Source of the DNA: Geosiphon pyriformis
Lineage: Eukaryota > Glomeromycota > Glomeromycetes > Archaeosporales > Geosiphonaceae
Direction of reading: 5' to 3'
NCBI GenBank assembly: GCA_016748015.1
Contig: JAAOMT010000617.1
Span: 969,432 to 1,033,431, forward strand
Length of the DNA stretch: 64,000 nucleotides
Of this stretch, positions 20,035-31,384 are shown one piece after another. The number at the start of each line of letters is the position of its first letter. The stretch's first letter is position 1. The notes below the pieces were generated by a model. It worked only from the letters and a program-made list of their open reading frames with translations, made no database searches and was not told where the DNA came from. A program made the translations under genes and the position numbers.

Positions 20035-22830
20035 ATCAAATTTTTTGGTAGTATTTATAATGATAAGATTAATTAAATTATAACAGATTATAAACTTACT
20101 AATAAATATAAAATATATGATAGTCTAAACCAAGATAAAATCTTCTTTTTTCTGCTTAGGAGAATTTTTTATGACTCTCTCTTATATAAAGTTAAAAGAC
20201 ATAAATATTTATATGGTTATCATATTAATATTAAATTTGTTGCCAAAATTGGCAGAATAAAAAACCAATCTGAATTAATTTTCTACTTAGCAGCCAATAT
20301 TTTTGTTAATAACACGATTTGGGTGAAAAAAAGTTAGATTACTACTCAATATATTTTAAATATTACAAGTGATTTTTTTAAGATTAATAACATCTTAATT
20401 AACAATAAAAAAACTGTGGTAATTTTTATTAATTAAAAAATTAGGAATATTTTTTTGTTAATAAGTAGTTTGCCAATTTTTATCACATAAAAAAAAGAAT
20501 TTTATAGATATTTGGATATTTTTTTGTCTTTAAAAAATTTATCTAAACTAAATTTAATAAAGATCTATTTGAATATTAAATTTTTATTAATATAGTTCTA
20601 AAAAAAACTATTTTAGACAAACAATTTTTTTATTTAGTTTTAGCTATATTGTAACTTATTATTAGTTATAAAACTCAGTTTAGTTTTATTTCTAGAAGTG
20701 TGTACAATAAGTGAGATATGCTAATTAGGAAAAATTTAAGAGTAAAAATTGACTTGTTAAAGAATTTTCCCAATAAAGCTTTTTATTATTTATTATTGTA
20801 TAACTTAAAGACATTTAAACAAGTATAAGCAGAAAGTAAAATACCATTTGTTTCAAGTTTTGCAAATGCTAGTAGTGTTTTCAATTACTTGTTTAATTAT
20901 AAGGTTTTGGATTTGTAAGTATTAAATTGATTTTTTATTTATTTTTTATTTATTTTTTGCAATATTATGTAAAATTAAAAATCAGTTTAATTAATAATTT
21001 CTTGGCTAATATAATAATTTTTTTTTTGAATTATAATGTTTTCTTTATGAACAATTTACCTTCTGTATTTTGATTTTCTGGTGGCATTCCAATGTTTTTT
21101 GTTTTGGGAGATTCAATGTTTTATAGTAGTTCTTACTTACTTAAAAAATTTGGTATTGCTTTTATTAAACAACTATACAATAAAAAAGAGTTGGTTTTTG
21201 ATTAGAAAAGCTTTTATTATTAAAAAAAACTCAATCTTAGAGGCCCAATTCCTGTTTGGTTTAAATTGACATGTAATTATTTGGTTAAAGCTGTTCTATA
21301 TTCTGCTAACTGTTTATTTAATAATAATATATGCCTTATGAATATTTTTAACTTCAGTGATTTTTTAATGATAAAATACTGTCTTGTTAATGTCAATTTG
21401 AACATTATAAAAGTTTATACTAATAAGTTATTAAAAAATTTGAATAGACATAACTTAAGATACAGTGAGACTGCATTTTTTGCTAATTTGAATTTAAATA
21501 TAGATGTTAAAATTAGTGATTTAGTCTCTTTTATATTGGTGAAGTTATAAGCAATAACTTTAATCTTAGAATGTATTTTAGCTTCTAGTGCTGTTGTTGT
21601 ATATTTAAATAGCCAAACTGCTTTAAATATCTGTACTGCAGAATTGAATATATTTTTATTGAATTTTTGCAATTGTTGTTGGCTTGAAAGACACAGTATC
21701 ATGAATTTTATCAAATGTAAAAAACTTATCATTTTCTGGTCCAAAATAAAAAATTATTTGGATGTTTTGAATAATAAGTATGCTAATAAGTTAACTAAAT
21801 TAGTATTATATTTAAATTTGGTACTTCCTATTTATATCAAAAAGAAATACATTAAAGCTAAAAAAATAGTAGTTTTTAAGAATACTTACTATTTTGTTTA
21901 AGATGTTTTTAAGGCCATTTGTTGTATTTGTTAAAAAATTAGGTTTGAATCTAATATTATTAATAAGAATATAATTAAAAATATAAATTAAATTTAAACA
22001 TTATTAGTTTGGCATTTTAATTTGTATATGACTTTTGGTTTTATGAATAAAGCTATTGTTGATTTATATTCATATTTTAAGAAGGCTCTATATTGTTATT
22101 TGCTAATTGCTGTATATAAGCACTTGTATGATAAAGAGTATTTTAGTGTATTATGTCTTAATTATGAAAAAATAAAACTTTTTGATTATTTTTTAACATG
22201 TAAAATAGATTCTGCTATTTATAAAAATCTGTTTAATAAACATTTAGCTTAGTAAAACTCCATATTAAACTTGAACTTGTCATTATTTTATGTCTTATAA
22301 ATACTCTTTTTATATATGTTTGATGATATTATATATATTACTATATGTAAAAATTTTATGTTTAGAAAATAGTATTTAGAAACTGTATCTGTTTTTGGCT
22401 GTTTTAAAATTGTTGGCAGGAAAATTATTAATTTAGTGTAAGGCTTAGAAATAACTTATTATGCTAAGATGTGATTAGTAAAATCTAAGTATAAGGCTTT
22501 TATAAAAAAAAATTGTTTGATTATACAGAATAATTCTATGTTTTTAATAATCTATGGTTTATTATCTCTGTTCTTGGATGATATTATTAAATTGCTTAGA
22601 ATTGTAAAAACATATTGTGTTAATTTTAGTTTGCATAGATTGTGTAATTTTTTTGGATATTGATTATGTGATTTTTGTTAAAATAAATTTATAGTGTTGT
22701 TCTGATTAGTTTAAATAGTTGGTTATATATAAAAAATACATAATACATACTTAGTTTAGATTACTTAGTTTGATATATAGTACTAAATAATATTTGGATC
22801 TTATTTGTAAAATATTAATAATAAAAAATT
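20035..22830 (+). mobile_element. old L2 LINE copy decayed to A/T, 5' truncated
   Basis: From about 20035 the plus strand aligns with the RT part of L2 ORF2: FGSIYNDKIN-like text, then LAANIFVNNTIWV (catalytic box, near 20290) and NNKKTVVIFIN. RNase H-like VYTNKLLKNLNRH (21415) and the C-terminal zinc-finger region LCLNYEKIKLFDYFLTC (about 22150) follow. The 3' tail is at 22700-22830. Most C/G positions of other copies are T/A here. Short open frames (21266, 21644, 22022) are preserved pieces, not genes. Confidence 0.75.
21266..22252 (+). pseudogene. decayed LINE ORF2 C-terminal region
   Basis: Pieces match the RNase H and zinc-finger part of L2 ORF2 in the intact order. The RNase H first Asp is Asn in VYTNKLLKN. 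The piece at 22022-22252 aligns with the segment around HMFTGFTSQK...DHVFTC in the other copies. The finger pattern has lost a Cys and the His. Leu, Ile, Asn, Lys and Tyr dominate, as expected after C-to-T and G-to-A drift. Confidence 0.65.
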
Positions 22831-22839
22831 TCAAATTAT

Positions 22840-24120
22840 TAATATTTAAAACTTATTTGTATTGATTGTAAAAAAAGTTGTTATTTATAAAAACATATAA
22901 AAAATAGCTTATTATTACTAATACTATTATTAATTATATATTTTAAAACAATTTAGTTAATTAAAAAAGCAAAATAAATAAGACAATAAATTATAACTTA
23001 CTTATAATATTATCTTATTTAATAAAAAAATATTTTAGAATAAAAAAACACATAATAAATTATATTAATATACAAATATTATTAATAATTAAATTAAAAA
23101 AAAACTTCTTTTATAATTATTTACGATTTTTTTTAATTAAATAGTTATTTATATAATAAAAATAAAATTTAACAAATAATTATAACCAAAATTAATGATA
23201 TTATAACAATATAAATCTTTATAATCAAAATTACTTTTATTATTAACTCCAAAAAAAAATTATTTTTCTTAAAAAACTTAAAAATTTTTTATAAATATTA
23301 CCATATATTAAAAAAAAACAAAAGCAAAAACTTGTTAATTTGATGTAAATATTGTTTTATTTTATATTAATTTTAATATTATAATAAATGTAATTTTGTT
23401 TATAATTTAATATTATGTATTTTTTATTTAAGTTTCAAAATTAATAAGCTAATTAATAAGAATAAATAAAAATTAAAATCAATATATTGTTATTTTGTAT
23501 TATAATTTAAGAATTTAGTAAAAAGTTATAAAATATAGCATAATATTAATCTTAAAATAATAATAATTAACATAGTAAAAATTACCAAATAATATTAACA
23601 GTAAACAATATTTTATAATAACAGTAAATATTATATTAAAATATTAAAAAAAATATTATAATATGTTTTCTTATAAAACTACAAATATATATATATTATA
23701 ATTTTAATATTAAAAAAAAACATTTTATTTTAAAATATTTTAATATTTATATTTAATTATTTTCTGGTTTTTATTTTTAAAGAAATTTTCAATAAAAAAA
23801 AAAAATATTATTAAAAACTTATTTGTATTATCTATAAAATATTAGTTAAATTTTTTAAAAAAATAATTTTTGATTAAAATTATTTATATTATTATTAAAA
23901 TTAAAAAAATACTAAAAATTATTAATATTTTATGTTTCTAAATTAGAAAAACATTTTAAATAATTACAAAAATAATTTTAAAAAAAACTTTATTAATAGT
24001 AAATAGAATTTAAATTAATTTTTTAAAAAAATACATAAATATATATAACAATTAAAATTTTAAAAATAACTTTTATTATAATATTTACAAAAAAGTTTTT
24101 AATATTATATTATTAAAAAA
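22840..24120. other. very AT-rich spacer with a gypsy relic near 23330-23480
   Basis: Long stretches contain almost no G or C. At about 23330-23480 the sequence aligns with 59450-59590 and, through it, with the G2 segment just upstream of the dUTPase (42205 region). That piece is a small decayed G2 relic. Nothing else is recognised. Confidence 0.5.
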
Positions 24121-24220
24121 AAATTTTTTTTCCTTTGTCCAAAATTTCCAAAAAAGAGTTAAAAGTTTTTTTCTGAAAGAAGTTTTTTCTACAATTCAGT
24201 ATAATAAATTCAAACCTTTT

Positions 24221-26062
24221 TTGGTTAATTATGAAGCCACTGTTGGCTGTAGTATTGCTGTAATAAAGAAGTCTGTTAAAGACTTTTGTTTTGTTGACAA
24301 TAGAAAGAACATTAAAAAAGATGTTGCTTTTAGGAAAAAAAAAAGTGGTGTTTTGAAGGATAGTGCTGCTAATAAACTAGTCTTGTCTAAAAAAGCTGTT
24401 GGTGGTTCTTGGGGGTTTGAAGTTAGTAATACCACTAAATCTGATAGTGTTGACATAAAAAAGGAGTGTCTGGTAGAGAAAACCAGTGTAGAATATGGTG
24501 AGAAAAGTTTGTTTATGGAAGACAATTCTAACCAAATGCTAAAGAGTTTGAGGTTGGTAACCATAAAAGTTCTAAGTACACCATTAAAAAAAATCAACTT
24601 TTTGGATAATGTTGATGATGATGACATTCTTTTAGATACTCCTGTAATTCTTCTTTCTCCCTTGAAGAACTTGGTTAATGTTTCTGTTTGGAAATTTTTT
24701 GTTATGGATATTGAGCTAGATAAAGTGGCTGAGAAATCTTCTTAGGAAAAGCTGGTGGTGGTCAGGAAACTATTTTCAAAAGTCAATGGTTTTGAGGGGG
24801 TCTCTATTTCCTCAAAATTCTCAGGGATCATCTATGCTTCCTTTACTTCTAAATCTAGTTTGGCACAGGCTACAGAAAAGACAAGAGTGGCAAATATTTT
24901 GGTAAATACTAATCTCAAAAAATCAACTGGTCATTCAAATTGGACTGTGGTGGTTAAGAAAATTCCAATTGAAACATTGGCTAAGGCTATATACACTGCA
25001 CTATCTGAGTTTGGAATAATTAAGTCGATTAAGATGCAATTGGTGGGGCTGTGACAGAAAGCAGTAGTGAAATTTAAGCAATTGGATTATACTGATTTGG
25101 TTGCAGTTAAGTGGTATATTTTAATTAGAAAGAATGCTATGCATGTTGTCAAGACTGATTTAGACAAAGAGATATGGAATATAAGGGATTATCATAGAGC
25201 ACTGCTCTATACACTGTTAATGGGAATTAATACTTATAATATCTAGGACTTTGTTCAATCTGTGAATGAGAAAACTTGTGTTATTGATTACTATCCAGTT
25301 ATATATGCTCAAGTCAGGTGTGCTGTTGTTTGTTTCAATTCTGCTGAGTCATTAGATGTTATTATAAGAACCATATCTGTGCTTAGGGACACTAATTTAT
25401 ATTGGTTTAGTCTTGTTTCTGCCAGATGTGCCAAGTGTAGAAAGTCAGATCATATATCATTAAGCTGTGTTAAAAGTGGAAAGGTTTCTTTTGGTAGTTT
25501 ATTGCATAGGGTGCTTTCAGATGTAGATAAAAGCAGGCTGGCTGTGATATATGCCAAACAATCTGCTCCAGTTGCTTGTCCTGTTTTTTTTGATGGCTTT
25601 TTTTGGGCAAAAGTTGCTAGTGGGTCTTCTTCTCCTCTTCTCTCTGGCCGAATTGTTTTAGTAAATGTTGGCTTTTCTTTAAAGATAAAGTCATCTTTAC
25701 CAATTGCAACAAAAATCAATGATAGATTTGCCACTCTTGAGTGCAGTCTTGCCAGTCTCACAGAGCATGTTGATATGCTGGCTAAGAGGTTGAAAACACT
25801 TGAGCCAATGGTTTCTCAGCTTAGCCCTAAATGTCAGCTGTTGGTAAACCTTTCATCACAGAATCAAGGGGTGGATATAGTGATGAGTGAAGGTTCAAGT
25901 GTGGTCACTAGTGGTGAGACTGTTGTGAGAGCAGTGGTTTTTAATTTTTCTATTATCAGAAAAATGGAGAACACTTTAAAAAATCTTGCAATTATGGTTA
26001 TGAGCTTTTTGGCCAAAATAGACAATGCTGGTTTGGTTTCTGCTGCTTTTTTCTCTCAATAA
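24221..26062 (+). pseudogene. L2 ORF1 (two RRM-like domains, CCHC knuckle)
   Basis: One frame continues through 614 codons. It is broken only by stops at 24743 (TAG), 25052 (TGA) and 25244 (TAG), all at Gln or Trp positions of the family. First comes a Ser/Lys-rich region, then RKLFSKVNGFEG, an RRM-like TVVVKKIPIETLAKAIYTA with IKSIKMQLVGL, and a second segment HRALLYTLLMGINTYNI. The knuckle CAKCRKSDHISLSC (near 25425) fits CX2CX4HX4C. A coiled-coil-like tail (LECSLASLTEHVDMLAKRL) follows. No ATG was found at the frame's 5' end, so the true start is uncertain. Confidence 0.82.
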
Positions 26063-26085
26063 TAGAGCTAGTGTGAAGGCTTGCT

Positions 26086-29000
26086 ATGTGTAATGTTCAG
26101 GGTATCAATGTTCCTGTCAAGCAAAAAGACATTGTTTGTTGGCACATAGAATCTGGTAATATGATTTTTATTGTTACAAAAACAAAATTGAGGCCTAGTA
26201 TAAGGCCATAGATCATAAACAGGTTTGATAAGGTGAGAATATTCTCTTCTGGTTTGAACAAAGGATTTTTTGGTACTGGGATGGTGATCATTTTGAATGA
26301 TTCTCTTACACATCATGTTGCCAAAATTGAGGAAGTCCCTGGTCATTTTATCTCTATTCGGCTCCTTTTTAAAGACAAGCTATTGGTGGCAATCTTAGGT
26401 CTGTATGCTGGGGCTTTTGCTGAGACCAGATTTAGTCAGTTCTCTGTGATCAACTTTTTTATTGCTAAGGCTGTTAATTCCTTTACATTTGTGGTGCTAG
26501 GTGAAGATTTCAATAAGAATGGATCTAGGAAAAGTGCAAGTTTTAAGTTCTGCTCAGATTTGGGCTTGGTCAATGCTTTTAATGGACATTTGCTGGTCAA
26601 AGCTTCTACTTGGGGCAATTCAAAGAGTGCCATGAAAGTTATTGATTATATTTTTGTAAGTAAGAGTTTGTTATCTGCAGTGGCTAGTCACAAGGTCATT
26701 TCTGTTTCGGATTTCTTTGATACTGATTATAATGCTGTCATGGTGTCTATTGGTTTGGATGGGCTCTTAGACATTCAGTTGAATAGCTTGTGAAAACAGA
26801 CTAACAGAGATTGTTAAAAGTTTAAAATCAAAAATGCAAATAATGTCAAGTGGTTATATTATAGGAATTGTTTTTCTGCTAGGCTTTTGGGAGTGAAGAA
26901 TAGGTTTTTTGTTGCTGCTGCTAATAATAATTTGGACTTAATATGATCATTACTGGAGGGAATGATGGTGGAATTTGCAGATAAGATTTTCTCTAAGCAT
27001 TGGTTCAGTAAATTTCAGTGTTCAAAAAATAAGCAGTTCTCTAAATTTCTGGGGCTTGAGTTGCTAGTTGCAAAAATTATCAAAAAGTTGAGTTTGGCTG
27101 ATGTTCTTAGTTTCAATAATCTTGTGAAAAAGTGGTCAACATTAGATGCTAATAAGACTTTTGTTGTTACTAGCATGGTTTAAGCTAGTGAAAAACAGAT
27201 GAACATTCTTAACCATTTATCTCTTGTTAGAAGGGAATACAGGAAATTCAAGATATATAAATCGAAATTGGCTGAAGAGACATCTATCAGAAATGTGATT
27301 GAGCAACACATAGAGAAGTTTTGCCTAGACAAAAGTGACATAATTAGGAGTGTTTTGGATTGTCTGTTTTACAAAGTGGTGTTGGACCATTTGGTGATAG
27401 ATGATAAATTGGTTTTAGAACCAGAAAAAGTGAAGTCAAGTGTAGATAAAATTATAGAGGGTTGGACAAAAAAACATGTGGTGTTTCCAGTGCTGTCTGA
27501 TCTGTAGGCTTGCTAGTATGTATCACTAGACTATGTTAAGGATAATGTCTTCTTCGATGTGATGTGTACAATTAACATGAGTGAATTGGTCCTAGTTGTT
27601 GGTAATCTGCCTGATGACAAGGCAGTCAGTCTATCAGGCATTCCTAATAAATTATGGAAGCATGGTAGTGAAGAAGTATTAAAGTGTTTATTGGTGCTGT
27701 TAAATACATGTTTAACTGTTGGTAGAGTGTTCACTTTGTGGAAGAGAGCATGAATTTCAATGATTCTTAAGCCATATGACTGGGATGGCATTTTTATAAA
27801 CACTCAACTAATAGCACTAATTGAAACTGCTAAAAAGATTCTGTCTAAGGTTTTGTTTGATTATATCTCGTTGGCATATAGCAAGTTTAATGTTCTTTAA
27901 GGTAACAACTTTTTGGTGCTAAAAGGTATGTCCATACAGTTTTCAGTGTTTGCCATCAGGTCAGTGGTTAAGGATGCTTTTGAGAAGAATAGAAAAATCT
28001 GATTGGTTCTGTAGGACATGTGGAAAGCATATGATTCTGTTGGATAATATCACCTAAAAACTAGCTTGTGGCATATCAAAATGTGTAACAGATTTATTGA
28101 GTTCTTTGGGAATATACATATGGATAGAATTAATAAGATAATGACTGATTTTGGTCTGTCAAATGACTACAAGATACATGATAAGTTGGATTAAGATGAG
28201 GTCTTCCCACCCCTTTTGTGAAAAATTTTTTACAATCCACTCTTGTATGAGGTTAAATAACATGAGCAATTGTATAGGTACAGGATTAATACTAAATTTG
28301 TTTTAAGAACAGATAGAATTAAGAGTGGTGGTGGGATGACATCTTGTTTTGCAGCTGGCACATTTGTTGATAATATTATTTGGGTTGGGAATTGTCAGGC
28401 CTCTACTCAGTATACTTTGGACATTGTCAGTGAGTTTTTTGTGATTAATAATATCTTTATTAACAGTGAAAAGACAGTAGCTATCCCCATTAATCAAGGT
28501 GTTAGAGTAGCTTCTTTCAGTATTTGTGGACAGCCAATTTTAATAGCCAAAAAAGGTGAGGCACATTGTTACTTGGAAATCTTTTTGTCTATGAAGAAGT
28601 TGTTTAAGCTTAGTGTTGTCAAAGCTTATTTTGACATTCATTTTTTCATTAATGTTTTGCTTAAGAAGACTGTTACAGATAAGCAGTTCTTGTACTTGGT
28701 CTTGGCTGTTTTGCAGTCTATAGTTAGCTATTGAACTCAGTTTAGTTTTGTTTTGTTAAATATTTGTCACAGATAGGATGTTATGATTAGAAAGGGCCTC
28801 AAGTCTAAAACATGTTTGCCATATAATTTTCCTAGTGAGACTTTGCATTACCCATCTTTGTATGGTTTAAAGTCATTTGAGCAAGTCCAAGCTGAGAGTA
28901 AATTGGCTGCTATAATTTCATTTTCTAATGTTCATGGAATTCTTGGTCATTTGTTTCATTACCAGTTCTTGGATTTGCAGGTTTTGGGTTGGGCTTTTTT

Positions 29001-30722
29001 AGATTTTTTATGGTTTTCTGTTAGGTTGTATGTTAGCCCAGTGAACAATTTCTTGGCTGGTGTGGTTAGAATTTTTTTGGACAATAAGCTATCTCTGACA
29101 AACATATTACTCAGTGCTTTCCATAATTCTAGTGTCTTTCCAATGTCTTTGGTCTTGGAAAAGTCTTTGTTCTTTGATTCTGTTTGTTTCTTAAAGTGTT
29201 TTGGGGTTGTTTTTGATGACTGACTGTATGATAAGAAAGGGAGAGTGATGGACTGGAAAACTTTCCACCACTAAAAAAGATTGGATCCTAGAGGTCCTGT
29301 GCCTTATTGGTTTGTGCTTACTTCTAAATTTTTGAATGATAAGGGTTTCTTGAAATCTGTCTCTGTAGTTTTTTCTTCTTTTTTGTCTGGTTTGAGCATT
29401 TCAGATTCCAAGAAGTTTTTGAATATTCAAGATGGCTTGCATGAAGTTTGGTCTAGCATTTTTGAAGTCTATACAGATGATTTATTGAAGAATGCTGGTT
29501 CTGCTAATGTCATGAGTAGGGCAGCTGCATATTTTCTAGTTTTAGACATGAGTGTTGACATAGAAGTTTAGGACTTTCTTTCTTCTACTATGGCTGAATT
29601 ACAAGTGGTTGCCTTGGCTTTGAAGTGTGTTCTGTTCTCTTGTAGTGTAGATTTATATCTTAATAGTCAAGCTGCTATTGATGCATGTGTGTCTGAGATG
29701 TTATTTGTTTCTTTTGATTTTCATAATCATTGCTGGATGGAAAGAAGACATATTTTCAATTTGGTCTAGAATAAAAATCTTACTGTATATTGGATTAAGG
29801 TCAAGGGTCATTTTAAAGTTGCCAATAATGTGAAGACTAATACTTTGGTTGGTGAAGCAGCAGGTTCTCCTGTTTTTTTACTTGTGGATGTGCAAAAACA
29901 TTTTTTGATGACTGAGGGCATGGCTGTATCTGGCAATACTTGTCACTTTGTTTGGGATGTGTTCAGGTCTGTTTGTCGAGCTTGTTGGAAAGTGGGTTTT
30001 AGTCACAATGTGATTTCAAGAATGTTAGTTGGTAATGTGAATTGGGTCACCATTTCAAGGGTGTAGTATCCCAATTCACACATGCTTACAGGGTTTACTA
30101 GTCAGAAGTTGGCCACTTTGTGCATGTATATGATAAAAGCTGTGCATTATAGGCTGTTTGTTGCTGTCCATAAGAAGCTTTATAATAAGGAGTATTCTGG
30201 TGTGCTTTGTTTATTGTGTGATAAGATGGAATTGCCAGATCATGTTTTTACTTGTGTTTGGGATGTTGACATTCGAAGAGAGATTTTGTTTGAGGCTTCT
30301 ATATTTTGGACTTTCTTGGTTGGTGTTCATTGCTTGTCTTTTTCTGCTGTTTCTTAAGTGCTTGATTTTTGTCAATCGGATGTTGGCTTGTATTTGGTAA
30401 TATACAAGGGTTTTATGCTGAAGAATTGATGTAAGGAGGCTATTGGGGTTTTTAATGAAAAAAAAGAGCTGTTAGCTTTGTTGTTGATTTGATTGGGAGG
30501 TTGGTCAAGCTGCATTATTCTAAAGTGTGGTTGATGAGATCTGAGTTTAGGGTACATATAGAGAAGACTGGTTTGATTGGTGATGATGGTATGTTGTCAG
30601 GTCTTTCATGTTGTGCAGAATCAGTATTATTGGATAGTATGATCAAATTTCTTGGTGTGTTAGAATTTTTTGCTCTTAGCTTTGGTTATTGCAGGTCTTG
30701 TTTTTTTTTCTGGTTTGGATGA
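26086..30722 (+). pseudogene. L2 ORF2: endonuclease, RT, RNase H, zinc finger
   Basis: From ATG 26086 to about 30357 all homologous pieces lie in a single frame, interrupted by many stops. A shift follows before 30489-30722. The AP endonuclease part shows VVLGEDFNKNGS, IDYIFVS and FFDTDYNAV, where the catalytic His is Tyr. RT shows DDKAVSLSGIPNKLW and FVDNIIWV near 28365, where the second Asp of FVDD is Asn. RNase H shows VYTDDLLKNAGS and MAELQVVALAL. The finger CLLCDKMELPDHVFTC (about 30205-30255) fits C-X2-C-X7-H-X3-C. A conserved C-terminal domain is at 30489-30722. The enzyme would perform target-primed reverse transcription. This copy is dead. Confidence 0.85.
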
Positions 30723-30744
30723 TAGTTTTCATGTTAATATAGGT

Positions 30745-30890
30745 GTGTAGTATTGCCTTGTCTAGCCTAAGTGGCTAGCCATATGTAGAAAGTACATAAA
30801 TCATATTTAGTTTGAGCCACTTAGTTTGGTTCCATGTACTAGATAGCAGTTGGATTTCATTCATTAAATAAATTAATAAAAAAATAATAT
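30745..30890 (+). repeat. L2 LINE 3' tail
   Basis: CATATGTAGAAAGTACATAA is followed by TTAGTTTGAGCCACTTAGTTT, then a TTCATTCATTAAATAAATTA end with AAT repeats. The same order of blocks ends every LINE copy in the window. Confidence 0.75.
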
Positions 30891-31384
30891 ATTATTATTA
30901 TTATATAAATAAAATTAAAAAACTTATAAAAAACTAATTATAATTAAAATAAAAATATTAATAATTAATATTTCAAGAAAATATTTTCATAATATTTGGT
31001 AAATTTTATAAGAAAAAAAAATCAAAAAATAATAATAATTAACAATAATTTATTGCTAAAAAAAACCAAAATAATAACAAAAACTTTTAATTTTGCTATT
31101 ATTAAATTCTATTATACTCTTTATTTACAATATTAAAGTAACTTTAAATTACCGAAAAATATTATTTAGTTAAAAATACTTTTAAATATTATATTAATAT
31201 CAGAATAAATTATTACATAAAAAAAAACCATATAATATAAAACTTGAATTATATAAAAATTTATAACAATATATTACAAAAAAAACAATAATAATAACCA
31301 AAATTATTGTTAAATCTACCATAAAATTAAGTATTATATCAATAAAAATTATTTAATATTTACAGAAAATACCAAAAAATATGC
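30891..31384. other. AT-rich spacer, no gene
   Basis: Very low G+C with A runs. No coding sequence or element domain recognised. Confidence 0.6.

Larger units (their letters stand above)
24125..30890 (+). mobile_element. near full-length L2 LINE, plus strand
   Basis: The element runs from a 5' leader (CCTTTGTCCAAAATTTCC near 24135) through ORF1 and ORF2 to a 3' tail with CATATGTAGAAAGTACATAA at 30780 and an AATAAATTAATAAAA end. Gene order is ORF1 (RRM-like, CCHC) then ORF2 (endonuclease, RT, RNase H, zinc finger, C-terminal domain). RNase H places it near the I/Tad-type clades. All catalytic cores carry damage. Confidence 0.88.

Noticed and set aside
21415-21744. 109-codon minus ORF
   Set aside because: Antisense to the decayed LINE RNase H region; low-complexity composition.
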